A model generated the notes under the pieces. It saw only the letters and a list, made by a program, of their open reading frames with translations, searched no databases and was not told the origin of the DNA. Position numbers and translations under genes: made by a program. A stretch of 11,735 nucleotides of DNA, taken from positions 1 through 11,735 of the forward strand of contig JBDIAP010000122.1 in assembly GCA_039812485.1 (NCBI GenBank). The letters run 5' to 3'. This document shows positions 1 to 5,926 of the stretch, piece after piece. Each line of letters starts with the position of its first letter. The stretch's first letter is position 1. The stretch comes from Kineosphaera sp039812485. GTDB taxonomy: Bacteria; Actinomycetota; Actinomycetes; Actinomycetales; Dermatophilaceae.

Positions 1-1039
1 CGCTGCGGCGGGAGGCGCCGCGGCGGCGGGCGCGCGTGAGCTGCACCGGGTCGACCCCGTGGCGGGCGCCGACGTGCAGGTCAGCCTCGACCCGCGCGTG
101 CAGGAGGCCGCCGAGCGCACGCTGGCGTCCACGGGTCCGCCCGCGGCGGTCGTCGCGATCCGCCCCAGCGACGGGCAGGTGCTCGCGGCCGCGAGCGGGC
201 CCGGGAGCCGGGGATATTCGACGGCGACGCTGGGGCAGTACGCGCCGGGCTCGACGTTCAAGGTCGTCACCTCCGAGGCGCTGCTCGCGGGCGGGCTCAC
301 GCCGCAGTCGACGCTCACGTGCTCGCCGACGACGAACGTCGACGGGCGCGGCTTCACCAACTACAGCGACTATCCGGCTTCCGCGCTGGGGTCGGTGACG
401 CTCGCCGTCGCCATCGCCCAGTCGTGCAACACGGCGATGATCAACGCCCGCGACATCGCGACGCCGCAGGCCGTCGGGGCCGCCGCGGCGGTGCTCGGGC
501 TCACGGGCGATCCGCGGCTCGGCGTGCCGGCGTTCCTCGGTCGGGTGCCGACCGACGTCGGTGCCACCGAGGCGGCGGCGGGGCTCATCGGGCAGGGGCA
601 GGTGCTCGCGTCGCCGCTGGGCATGGCGACGGTGGCGGCGTCGGCCGGGGGCGGCCACACCGTCTCCCCGGTTGTCGTGCTCGACGCGCAGCGGCGGCCG
701 GCGCGACCCGAGGCGCCCGCCACCCCCGGCTCGGGGATGACGGCGAGCCCCACGCCGGCCGCGGAGGGGGCCGAGGTGCCGCACGCCGACGAGCTGCGCG
801 AGCTCATGCGCGGGGTCGTGACGAGCGGCAGCGCGAGCTTTCTCGCCGACGTGCCGGCCCCGCCGGTGTTGGCCAAGACGGGCACCGCCGAATACGGCGC
901 CGACAGTCCGCCCCGCTCGCACGCCTGGATGATCGCGGTGCACGGTGACCTCGCGGTCAGCGTGTTCGTCGAGGACGGCGTCAGCGGGTCGACGACCGCC
1001 GGGCCGCTGCTCGAGAGCTTCCTGCGCGCGGTCGGGTAG
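1..1039 (+). CDS. Penicillin-binding protein, transpeptidase domain (5'-partial)
   Basis: C-terminal part of a class B penicillin-binding protein, a D,D-transpeptidase that cross-links peptidoglycan outside the membrane. The frame is open from base 2, so the true start and any N-terminal anchor lie upstream; the GTG at 59 is only an internal codon. All three active-site motifs are present in order: STFK (serine nucleophile at 251-253, lysine at 260-262), SCN (422-430) and KTGTAEYG (KTG at 875-883). The lead-in DPVAGADVQVSLDPRVQ resembles the linker before the transpeptidase domain in actinobacterial PBPs that carry an NTF2-like N-terminal domain; that domain would be outside the window, so this is inference. 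The gene ends in TAG one base before a convergent hairpin. No ftsW/rodA or pknB neighbour is seen downstream, so this looks like an accessory PBP rather than part of the division or elongation cluster. Confidence 0.9.
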   Translation, partial: AAAGGAAAAGARELHRVDPVAGADVQVSLDPRVQEAAERTLASTGPPAAVVAIRPSDGQVLAAASGPGSRGYSTATLGQYAPGSTFKVVTSEALLAGGLTPQSTLTCSPTTNVDGRGFTNYSDYPASALGSVTLAVAIAQSCNTAMINARDIATPQAVGAAAAVLGLTGDPRLGVPAFLGRVPTDVGATEAAAGLIGQGQVLASPLGMATVAASAGGGHTVSPVVVLDAQRRPARPEAPATPGSGMTASPTPAAEGAEVPHADELRELMRGVVTSGSASFLADVPAPPVLAKTGTAEYGADSPPRSHAWMIAVHGDLAVSVFVEDGVSGSTTAGPLLESFLRAVG

Positions 1040-1067
1040 CGGGGACCATCCGCGGCGACGGTCCCCG
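1040..1067. terminator. Hairpin between convergent PBP and lysE genes
   Basis: Perfect 8-bp inverted repeat CGGGGACC (1040-1047) / GGTCCCCG (1060-1067) with a 12-base loop. It starts one base after the PBP stop and lies 17 bases from the lysE stop on the other strand. There is no T-tract, as is common for actinobacterial terminators. The position suggests bidirectional termination; this is inferred from structure only. Confidence 0.6.
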
Positions 1068-1084
1068 GGGATTGTCGGGACCAC

Positions 1085-1804
1085 TCAGCCGCCGAAGGCC
1101 AGCACCGCGGCGACGACGAGCATCGTCACGCCGACGACGACGTCGAGCACCTGCCACGTGCGGGGATGCGCGAGGCGGGGGGCGAGCGCGCGGGCGCCCA
1201 GGCCCAGCCCCGCGAACCAGACGATGCTCGCGGTCGTCGCGCCGAGGGCGAACCACCAGCGGCCCGAGGGTCCGTGTTGGTTGGCGATGCTGCCGAGCAT
1301 GAGCACGGTGTCGAGGTAGACGTGCGGGTTGAGCCAGGTCAGGGCGACAGCGGTCGCGGCGACCGCGCCGACGCGTGCCCTGCCACCGGTGCCGCCCGCG
1401 ACGAGGCCACCGGAGTGCCTGGCCGCGAGCAGGCTGCGCACGCCGAACCACACGAGGTAGGCCGCGCCGGCATACCGCAGCACCTGCAGGGCCGCCGGGT
1501 GCAGGCTCGTGAGGACGCCGATGCCGACGACCCCCGCGACGATGAGCACCGCGTCGCTGATCGCGCAGATCGCGATGACGACGCCGATGTGCTCGCGGCG
1601 CAGGCCCTGGCGCAGCACGAACGCGTTCTGCGCCCCGATGGCGATGATGAGCGACGCCCCCGTGGCGAAGCCGGTGACGATCGAGCCGAGGGTGGAGGGG
1701 ATGGGCTGGGCCGGCGCGGCGGTGAGCGCCGAGGTGAGGGAGGCCGAGGTGGTGAAGGCCGAGGTGGCGAAGGCCGAGATGGTGAAGGCCGAGGTGATGA
1801 GCAC
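1085..1804 (-). CDS. lysE: LysE/ArgO family basic amino acid exporter
   Basis: Membrane exporter for L-lysine and/or L-arginine, 239 aa. The family signatures are clear: GAQNAFVLRQG at residues 57-67 after the first helix, and TWLNPHVYLDT in the second half, closely resembling E. coli ArgO and C. glutamicum LysE. About six hydrophobic segments are visible (roughly 40-65, 72-98, 107-125, 148-168, 183-203, 219-238). The GTG at 1804-1802 is the only ATG/GTG/TTG in frame before helix 1, back to an upstream TAA. The protein therefore carries about 38 extra N-terminal residues compared with ArgO. Residues 4-28 of that extension are pentapeptide repeats (TSAFx) encoded by a 15-bp tandem repeat. The gene is divergent from the LysR-type regulator lysG, the classical arrangement in which the regulator with bound Lys/Arg activates lysE. 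The assignment is firm; choice between lysine and arginine as main substrate is not possible from sequence. Confidence 0.9.
   Translation of the reverse strand: MLITSAFTISAFATSAFTTSASLTSALTAAPAQPIPSTLGSIVTGFATGASLIIAIGAQNAFVLRQGLRREHIGVVIAICAISDAVLIVAGVVGIGVLTSLHPAALQVLRYAGAAYLVWFGVRSLLAARHSGGLVAGGTGGRARVGAVAATAVALTWLNPHVYLDTVLMLGSIANQHGPSGRWWFALGATTASIVWFAGLGLGARALAPRLAHPRTWQVLDVVVGVTMLVVAAVLAFGG
1728..1802. repeat. Five 15-bp tandem repeats inside the lysE 5' end
   Basis: Five imperfect 15-bp units begin at 1728, 1743, 1758, 1773 and 1788. On the + strand each starts GCCGAG, then GTG or ATG, then two variable codon-sized blocks (AGGGAG, GTGAAG, GCGAAG, GTGAAG, ATGAGC). Read on the minus strand in the lysE frame they give the pentapeptide series around TSAF. 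Because 15 is a multiple of three, copy-number change would keep the frame. Confidence 0.85.
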
Positions 1805-1874
1805 GGCTACGACGCTACGGAGCCACCGCGATGAAGGCCAGCGAAAGAATGTGCAGGAGCCTTAGAATTGCTTC
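1805..1874. promoter_or_regulatory. Divergent lysE/lysG promoter-operator region
   Basis: A 70-base gap separates the two divergent start codons. On the + strand TAGAAT (1863-1868) places the expected transcription start exactly on the A of the lysG ATG at 1875, so lysG is probably leaderless. On the minus strand TAGCGT (1817-1812) puts the start at about 1805, one base before the lysE GTG, so lysE may be essentially leaderless too. No good -35 element is seen for either. The direct repeat AGAAT at 1846-1850 and 1864-1868, 18 bp apart, could be part of the LysG operator; the operator assignment is inference from the conserved lysE/lysG arrangement. Confidence 0.55.
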
Positions 1875-2771
1875 ATGCACCCCGATCAGCTCGCGGCCCT
1901 CGTCGCGGTCGTCGAGACGGGCTCGTTCGAAGGCGCCGCCCGCGCGCTGCACGTCACGCCGTCGGCGGTGAGCCAGCGCATCAAGGCCCTCGAGCGGCAC
2001 TGGGGTCGCGTGCTCGTCGTGCGGGCCACGCCGTGCCGGGCGACGCCCGAGGGCGCGACGCTCTTGCGGCTGGCCCGGCAGGTCGACGAGCTGCGCGCCG
2101 ACGCCGCCGAGCAGCTCGACCCCGACGACGGCGGGCGTCGACGGCTGGCGGTCGTCGTCAACGCCGACTCCCTGGCGACATGGTTCGGGGATGTGCTTGC
2201 CGAGGCCGCGACATGGGACGACAGCACTCTCGAGCTGTTCATCGAGATCGAGGATCATGGCACCGCCCACCTGCGCACGGGGGAGGCCGTCGCCGCCATC
2301 ACCTCCGACCCCGCACCGGTGCCCGGCTGCACGGTCATGCCGCTGGGGGTCATGCGCTACCTGCCCGTCTGCACGCCCGCCCTGCGCTCTCGCTGGTCGG
2401 CGGCCGACGGCTCGATCGACTGGGCGGCGCTGCCGCTCGTGCGGTTCAGCGCCGCCGACGACCTGCAGCATCGCTTCTTGCGAGGGCTCGGCCCGGCCGG
2501 ACCACGGCAGGTGGAGGTCGAGCACCTCGTGCCGTCGTCGCAGGCTTTCGCCGCGGCTGTCCGCGCGGGCCTCGGCTGGGGGCTGCTGCCCGAGCAGCAG
2601 CTCGGCGACGGCCTGCGCACCGGCGAGCTCGTCCGGCTGCCGGGAGCCGGAGGCGACACCGACTACGTCGACGTGCACCTCGCCTGGCAGAGCTGGCGAC
2701 TCGGCTCCCGCCGCACCGCCCGCCTCACCGAGGCGGTGCAACGCGCGGCCCGCCGGGCGCTGCGGTCCTAG
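1875..2771 (+). CDS. lysG: LysR-type regulator of lysine/arginine export (LysG/ArgP)
   Basis: Transcription activator of 298 aa that senses intracellular Lys/Arg and switches on the divergent exporter. The N-terminal winged helix-turn-helix (about residues 1-60) contains FEGAARALHVTPSAVSQR, followed by the linker helix. The LysR substrate-binding domain spans roughly 90-290. Family-specific stretches shared with C. glutamicum LysG and E. coli ArgP include NADSLATWF (about 98-106), LGVMRYLPV, a VPSSQAF block and GLGWGLLPEQQ. Length matches the family (about 290-300). The ATG at 1875 follows a -10-like TAGAAT by six bases with no ribosome binding site, which fits leaderless expression. Two hairpins follow the TAG. 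The identity is supported both by sequence and by the divergent partner. Confidence 0.93.
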   Translation: MHPDQLAALVAVVETGSFEGAARALHVTPSAVSQRIKALERHWGRVLVVRATPCRATPEGATLLRLARQVDELRADAAEQLDPDDGGRRRLAVVVNADSLATWFGDVLAEAATWDDSTLELFIEIEDHGTAHLRTGEAVAAITSDPAPVPGCTVMPLGVMRYLPVCTPALRSRWSAADGSIDWAALPLVRFSAADDLQHRFLRGLGPAGPRQVEVEHLVPSSQAFAAAVRAGLGWGLLPEQQLGDGLRTGELVRLPGAGGDTDYVDVHLAWQSWRLGSRRTARLTEAVQRAARRALRS

Positions 2772-2773
2772 CC

Positions 2774-2796
2774 GCACCGCACGTGCGGCGCGGTGC
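2774..2796 (+). terminator. Hairpin just after lysG
   Basis: GCACCGC (2774-2780) pairs with GCGGTGC (2790-2796) across a 9-base loop, beginning three bases after the lysG stop. An alternative, mutually exclusive fold is the 12-base perfect palindrome CCGCACGTGCGG at 2777-2788. There is no T-tract. It probably acts as the lysG terminator. Confidence 0.5.
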
Positions 2797-2840
2797 AGTG
2801 CGCGGCGGGCTACGCGCGGGCGCGACGCGGGGTTCGCGCG

Positions 2841-2887
2841 GGCCTGGCGTGGGCTTCACGCCGGGGCCAGACGCGGGGCCTCTGGCC
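2841..2887. terminator. Paired hairpins between convergent lysG and the 2961-3497 gene
   Basis: Two adjacent stem-loops. The first is GGCGTG (2846-2851) with CACGCC (2857-2862), 5-base loop, extendable by GGCC at 2841-2844 and 2865-2868. The second is GGCCAGA (2865-2871) with TCTGGCC (2881-2887), 9-base loop. The GGCC at 2865-2868 is shared, so the extended first stem and the second compete. The rest of the 2772-2960 gap holds no gene that I can support. Confidence 0.45.
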
Positions 2888-2960
2888 GCAGCCTCACGCC
2901 GGAGCGTCACCACGCGCCCCGATGCGCCCGATGAGTGTCCCGCTCCGCGGGCGGCCCCGA

Positions 2961-3497
2961 TCAGGCCGCGATGAACGCCGACAGCGCGGCGGTGTCGGCG
3001 TCGCTGAGCGGATCGATGCGGCCGCGGCTCACGAGCTGGGTGACGGTGCCGTCGATCGAGGCCTGCGCCCACGCGGCCCGATGGTCCAGGCCCAGGTGCG
3101 GCAGCCCCGGCAGGAACACGCAGCCCGAGGCCGTGTCGAACTCCGGGTCGGACGGGATCGTGTGCGACGGGGGGTGCAGCACGACGAGCCCGTGCGGTCG
3201 GGGCTCGGCGAGGGCGCCCGGCTTGAGGGCGTCCTTGCCGATGGCGCGCCCGGCGGCCGTGATGATGCCGACGGCCTTGGGGTGCGGGCGGTCTGCCATG
3301 TCGTCGTGCACGGCATAGACGGTGCTCGACGGCAGCAGCCCCGGCACCGCGGCCATGCGCACGGCGAGCACGAGGAACTTGGCCCACTCGACGGTGTTGA
3401 CCGGCCATCGGCCGAGCAGGAGGAACCCGCACAGCGTGCCCTTCGACTCCAGCGGTGCGATCTCGACGTCGTGACTCGATGAATCCTGTGTGCTCAT
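2961..3497 (-). CDS. Hypothetical protein, 178 aa
   Basis: I do not recognise this protein. It is very probably real: ATG at 3497-3495 is preceded by a consensus AAGGAGG (3509-3503) at 5-base spacing, codons show the strong third-position GC bias of the neighbours, and the composition is balanced rather than Arg/Pro-dominated as in shadow frames. The N-terminal ten residues are polar (MSTQDSSSHD). The body has hydrophobic patches (LCGFLLLGRW at about 22-31, FLVLAVRMAAVPGLLP at about 41-56) too short or too mixed to call membrane helices, then a Pro/His-rich middle (VLHPPSHTIP) and the compact stretch SGCVFLPGLPHLGLDHR. There is no signal peptide. It converges on lysG across hairpins and faces away from hup. 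It looks soluble and cytoplasmic; no function is proposed. Confidence 0.75.
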   Translation of the reverse strand: MSTQDSSSHDVEIAPLESKGTLCGFLLLGRWPVNTVEWAKFLVLAVRMAAVPGLLPSSTVYAVHDDMADRPHPKAVGIITAAGRAIGKDALKPGALAEPRPHGLVVLHPPSHTIPSDPEFDTASGCVFLPGLPHLGLDHRAAWAQASIDGTVTQLVSRGRIDPLSDADTAALSAFIAA

Positions 3498-3934
3498 GAC
3501 CGCCTCCTTGCTAGCCGAGGCCCGAATGCCTCGTGGTGTTCGGTGACAGTGCTCCTTGGTGTTGCGGTGTTGCGGACAGCGTCGTGCGCGGCGCTCCGGG
3601 ACGCTCTGGGCCCAGGAACTGCCGAGAACCGCAGCATGGCCCGCGCCACCTGCGCTGACAAGCGGCCGACGGCACCGATGCGATTCGGTGATCCATTCGT
3701 GATGCGCTCATCGACCGCGTCCGCCTCCGCCACAGCAGAACTGCGTCACAGCTCGATTGCGTGGCGATGGCGCGTGCCGCCCGGCGCCGGCGGGTGACGT
3801 CTGCGCGCCCGCGACGGGGTGACCCGGCCGGGCGGTCCGAGGGGTCCGATCGGGCATCGCGCGTGCCCGACCACGCGCGCGCGCCTCTCAGTGGGATCAC
3901 CTACCTTGTGGCGCAACGTGATCGGAGGTGCCTT
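3498..3934. other. Gene-free region upstream of hup (437 bases)
   Basis: No coding frame here has a credible start signal and normal codon bias, and composition is less GC-rich than the flanking genes. Visible elements: a 6-bp hairpin CGAGGC/GCCTCG (3516-3521 / 3528-3533) in the probable 5' leader of the minus-strand gene; a perfect tandem octamer GGTGTTGC (3558-3565, 3566-3573); a 7-bp hairpin TCGGGCA/TGCCCGA with 7-base loop (3850-3856 / 3864-3870); an alternating CG tract at 3874-3884; and the hup start region. TACCTT (3903-3908) is a weak -10 candidate for hup. It could hold regulatory sequence or decayed sequence; the function is unknown. Confidence 0.5.
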
Positions 3935-4276
3935 GTGAACAAGACGGATCTTGTGGACGAGCTGGCCGTGCGGCTGGGCAGCAAACGTCAGGCGGAGCTG
4001 GCGGTGGAGACGGTCACGGACCTCATCATCCGGTGGGTGGCGGACGGCAAGGATGTGCGGGTGCACGGCTTCGGGGTGTTCGAGCGGGCGAACCGCTCGG
4101 CCCGCCGCGGCCGCAACCCGCGCACCAACGCCGACGTGCCCATTCCGCCCGTCGCCGTGCCGCGGTTTCGGCCCAGCGACACGTTCCGTCAGTACGTCGC
4201 CGAGCCCGAATCGCTGCCGCGCGGGCGGCCCGCCGCGCGCCGCAAGGCGGCCCGTCCCATGGAGGAGAGCGCCTGA
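3935..4276 (+). CDS. hup: HU-family DNA-binding protein with short basic tail
   Basis: Histone-like nucleoid protein of 113 aa that dimerises and bends DNA. The start is GTG 3935, with GGAGG (3924-3928) six bases upstream and the protein beginning MNKTDLVDELAVRLG, as in HU. An ATG further upstream in the same frame (3761) would add a non-conserved Arg-rich stretch and is rejected. The HU signature spans residues 45-64, GFGVFERANR...GRNPRT, with the DNA-intercalating proline at 62. The HU core ends near residue 88; residues 89-113 form a short Arg/Lys-rich tail (RGRPAARRKAAR). Actinobacterial HupB proteins carry a much longer Lys/Ala/Pro tail, so this is either a reduced version or a second HU paralogue. 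It appears to be monocistronic, followed by a strong hairpin at 4349-4380. Confidence 0.92.
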   Translation: MNKTDLVDELAVRLGSKRQAELAVETVTDLIIRWVADGKDVRVHGFGVFERANRSARRGRNPRTNADVPIPPVAVPRFRPSDTFRQYVAEPESLPRGRPAARRKAARPMEESA

Positions 4277-4348
4277 CGAAGTCGTCGATGACTCTCACCA
4301 ATTCGCTACTCTTCCAATCGAGCCCGTCCCCAAAGAAGAGTTTGCAAA

Positions 4349-4380
4349 CAGGCCCCGGACGCGTTGGCTTCCGGGGCCTG
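4349..4380 (+). terminator. Strong hairpin downstream of hup
   Basis: Perfect 10-bp inverted repeat CAGGCCCCGG (4349-4358) / CCGGGGCCTG (4371-4380) with a 12-base loop, 72 bases after the hup stop. It is followed by a C/G-rich sequence, not T, so it would be a T-less actinobacterial-type terminator. It is the strongest inverted repeat in this gap. Confidence 0.65.
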
Positions 4381-4467
4381 CCCCTGTCCGGGGGTCGTGT
4401 CGGCGGGCCCCGAGCGACCCCGGGAGCGGGGGTGCCGGGCGCGTCGGGGGAGGGTCCGCTCGGACGT

Positions 4468-4504
4468 GGGGCGGGGCGTGCCCGGGGTCGCCGGGGGTGT
4501 GGGG
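4468..4504 (+). other. G-quadruplex candidate
   Basis: Five G tracts of at least four (4468-4471, 4473-4476, 4484-4487, 4493-4497, 4501-4504) are separated by loops of 1, 7, 5 and 3 bases. This meets the usual G4 pattern with four-layer tracts. More G runs lie on both sides. Whether it folds in the cell is unknown. Confidence 0.5.
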
Positions 4505-4776
4505 TGGAGCCGGGGAGGCGACGATTCGGGGTGCTCGCGCGGGCGTGCCGTGCCGCGCCGCGAGCCGCCCGGAGCGGTGTCGTGACGGGTCGCGGCGTGG
4601 CGTTCGGGGCTGGTTCGAGGCGTGTCGGCCGGGTCCTGGGAGGGGGTGTGTCGCGGGCTCGTCGGCGGTGTGCGAGAGCGCCTTTCGGGCGTCGGGCGGG
4701 TGCGGCGAGGGTGCCACCGAAGAGCGTCGATCTGCTCGATATGCGGACATTGGGCGGTCGTCTTGGACACCTTTGA

Positions 4777-4790
4777 TTACTATTCGGTAA
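4777..4790. promoter_or_regulatory. Operator-like inverted repeat TTAC-N6-GTAA
   Basis: TTACTATTCGGTAA sits in a short AT-rich island inside a very GC-rich gap. The arms TTAC and GTAA are perfect complements around six bases. The site also contains TACTAT (4778-4783), a plausible -10 hexamer. TetR-type repressors and MtrA-like response regulators of actinobacteria bind sites with similar GTAA/TTAC half-sites, but no specific regulator can be assigned. It lies 232 bases before the nuclease start. Confidence 0.35.
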
Positions 4791-4948
4791 CGCTATGGCG
4801 GGGATTGGGCCCCAACCTGGGAGCGCGCGACGGTCGCTGCGCGGGACCGTGCCCATCCGGACGACCACGGACGCATCCGGACCCCGAACCCCCCGGTCCC
4901 GGTTCGGGGAGCCGCGAGGGGCGCGAGGGGTGCAGCAAGGGGGCGCGG

Positions 4949-4961
4949 TAGCGTCGAGGCG
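4949..4961 (+). promoter_or_regulatory. Possible -10 element for the nuclease gene
   Basis: TAGCGT (4949-4954) would start transcription at about 4961, giving a 62-base leader that contains the AAGGAG ribosome binding site (5011-5016) of the nuclease. The predicted start falls on a GTG in a different frame, so a short overlapping leaderless frame is formally possible, but it has no normal codon bias. No clear -35 is visible. Confidence 0.3.
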
Positions 4962-5022
4962 TGCGTCAGGCGGGGCAGCCCGCCCGCGCAGGCGTATTCG
5001 GGCCGCGGGCAAGGAGTGCGAG

Positions 5023-5898
5023 ATGGTCACGTCCCCAGCCGAACTGCGCGCCGATCCCGGACCCCAGGGCACCGGCTACGACAGCGACTTCCTCGGGGGG
5101 CCGCTGCCCGGCGCGACGCCGGTCGTCGACGATGCTGTCCGCGTCGGGCCGGACGATCGGCCGTGGCTCGACTACGAGCACTTCTCGGTGATGCTCTCGC
5201 GCGGGCGCCGCCTCGCCCGACAGGTCGCGTGGAACATCGACGTCGAGACCCTGCGCGACGGCGACACCGTGAGCCGGTCGGGGATGCGCTTCCGCGCCGA
5301 CCCCCGCATCCCGGCCGACGCCCAGGTGCTCGAGGACGTCTACGCCCGCAACCGGCTCGACCGCGGCCACCTCGCGCGCCGGGCCGACCTGCTGTGGGGC
5401 ACGGACGAGCAGGCGGCCCGCGCCAACCGGGAGTCGTTCTACTTCCCCAACATCACGCCCCAGATGGACTCCTTCAACCAGTCCGGCAAGGAGGGCGACT
5501 GGGGGCTGCTCGAGAACTCCCTCACCGACTACCTGCGCGAGACGCCGCTGCCGCGCGCCACCGTCTTCGGCGGGCCCGAGCTGGCGGACGATGACCCCCG
5601 CTACCGCGGGGTGCAGGTGCCGCTCTCGTTCTGGAAGGTGCTCGCCTACCGGGCCGGCGGGGCGCCCGACGGGCAGCTGCGGGCGCGGGCGTTCCGCGTC
5701 ACCCAGAGCCTGGACGGGCTGGAGCCGATCACGTTCGACGAGCACTACGTCATCCACGGGCTCTCGCTCGCCGACCTGCAGGAGCGCACCGGGCTGCGGT
5801 TCGCCGACGCGCTGCTCGACGCCGACGAGCGGGCCGGCGAGGCGGGGGTGCGGCCCCGGGGCGAGATCGTCACCGACCCCTTCGCGATCCGCTGGTGA
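5023..5898 (+). CDS. DNA/RNA non-specific endonuclease (NucA/Serratia-type)
   Basis: Metal-dependent beta-beta-alpha-metal nuclease of 291 aa that cleaves DNA and RNA without sequence preference. The start is ATG 5023, with AAGGAG (5011-5016) six bases upstream; the frame stays open back to 4795, but that extension is Gly/Arg low-complexity with relaxed third positions. The catalytic motif DRGH is at residues 113-116 (general base His116). The block PNITPQMDSFNQ...WGLLE supplies the metal-ligand Asn152 and the Glu164 equivalents of Serratia nuclease Asn119/Glu127. All key residues are intact, so activity is expected. Family members are usually secreted, yet no signal peptide is visible from this start, so export or an internal role remains open. 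No inhibitor gene is obvious beside it. It converges on the Nudix gene with a 28-base gap. Confidence 0.9.
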   Translation: MVTSPAELRADPGPQGTGYDSDFLGGPLPGATPVVDDAVRVGPDDRPWLDYEHFSVMLSRGRRLARQVAWNIDVETLRDGDTVSRSGMRFRADPRIPADAQVLEDVYARNRLDRGHLARRADLLWGTDEQAARANRESFYFPNITPQMDSFNQSGKEGDWGLLENSLTDYLRETPLPRATVFGGPELADDDPRYRGVQVPLSFWKVLAYRAGGAPDGQLRARAFRVTQSLDGLEPITFDEHYVIHGLSLADLQERTGLRFADALLDADERAGEAGVRPRGEIVTDPFAIRW

Positions 5899-5926
5899 GT
5901 CGGCCGGGGCTCAGGGTGCGCTCCCG

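Larger units (their letters stand above)
4277..5022. other. Long gene-free, G-rich region between hup and nuclease (746 bases)
   Basis: No frame in this stretch has both a ribosome binding site and the codon bias of the window; long frames on either strand are Gly/Arg or Pro/Arg low-complexity. From about 4381 to 4700 the + strand is full of G runs (many of 4-5), with few C runs of equal length. It includes a hup terminator hairpin, a G-quadruplex candidate, an AT-rich island with an inverted repeat (4771-4795) and probable promoter sequence for the nuclease. Third-position A/T in the nuclease frame upstream of 5023 is clearly higher than inside the gene, arguing that 4795-5022 is untranslated. 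Confidence 0.6.

Noticed and set aside
3494..3733. 79-codon minus-strand frame upstream of the 178-aa protein
   Set aside because: It has no start signal, overlaps the other gene's leader, and lacks the third-position GC bias of real genes here.
3761..3934. Longer HU protein starting at ATG 3761
   Set aside because: HU homology begins exactly at GTG 3935, which has GGAGG six bases upstream; the extension is Arg-rich and not conserved.
4349..4380. tRNA or riboswitch at the GC hairpin after hup
   Set aside because: Only one stem is present, with no cloverleaf, T-loop or known aptamer features; a terminator explains it.
4795..5022. N-terminal extension of the nuclease from ATG 4795
   Set aside because: The stretch is Gly/Arg low-complexity with many A/T third positions, unlike the gene body, and ATG 5023 has an AAGGAG site at ideal spacing.
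4026..5072. 348-codon minus-strand frame across the hup-nuclease gap
   Set aside because: Composition is Pro/Arg/Thr repeats produced by the C-rich strand, it overlaps hup antisense, and has no ribosome binding site.
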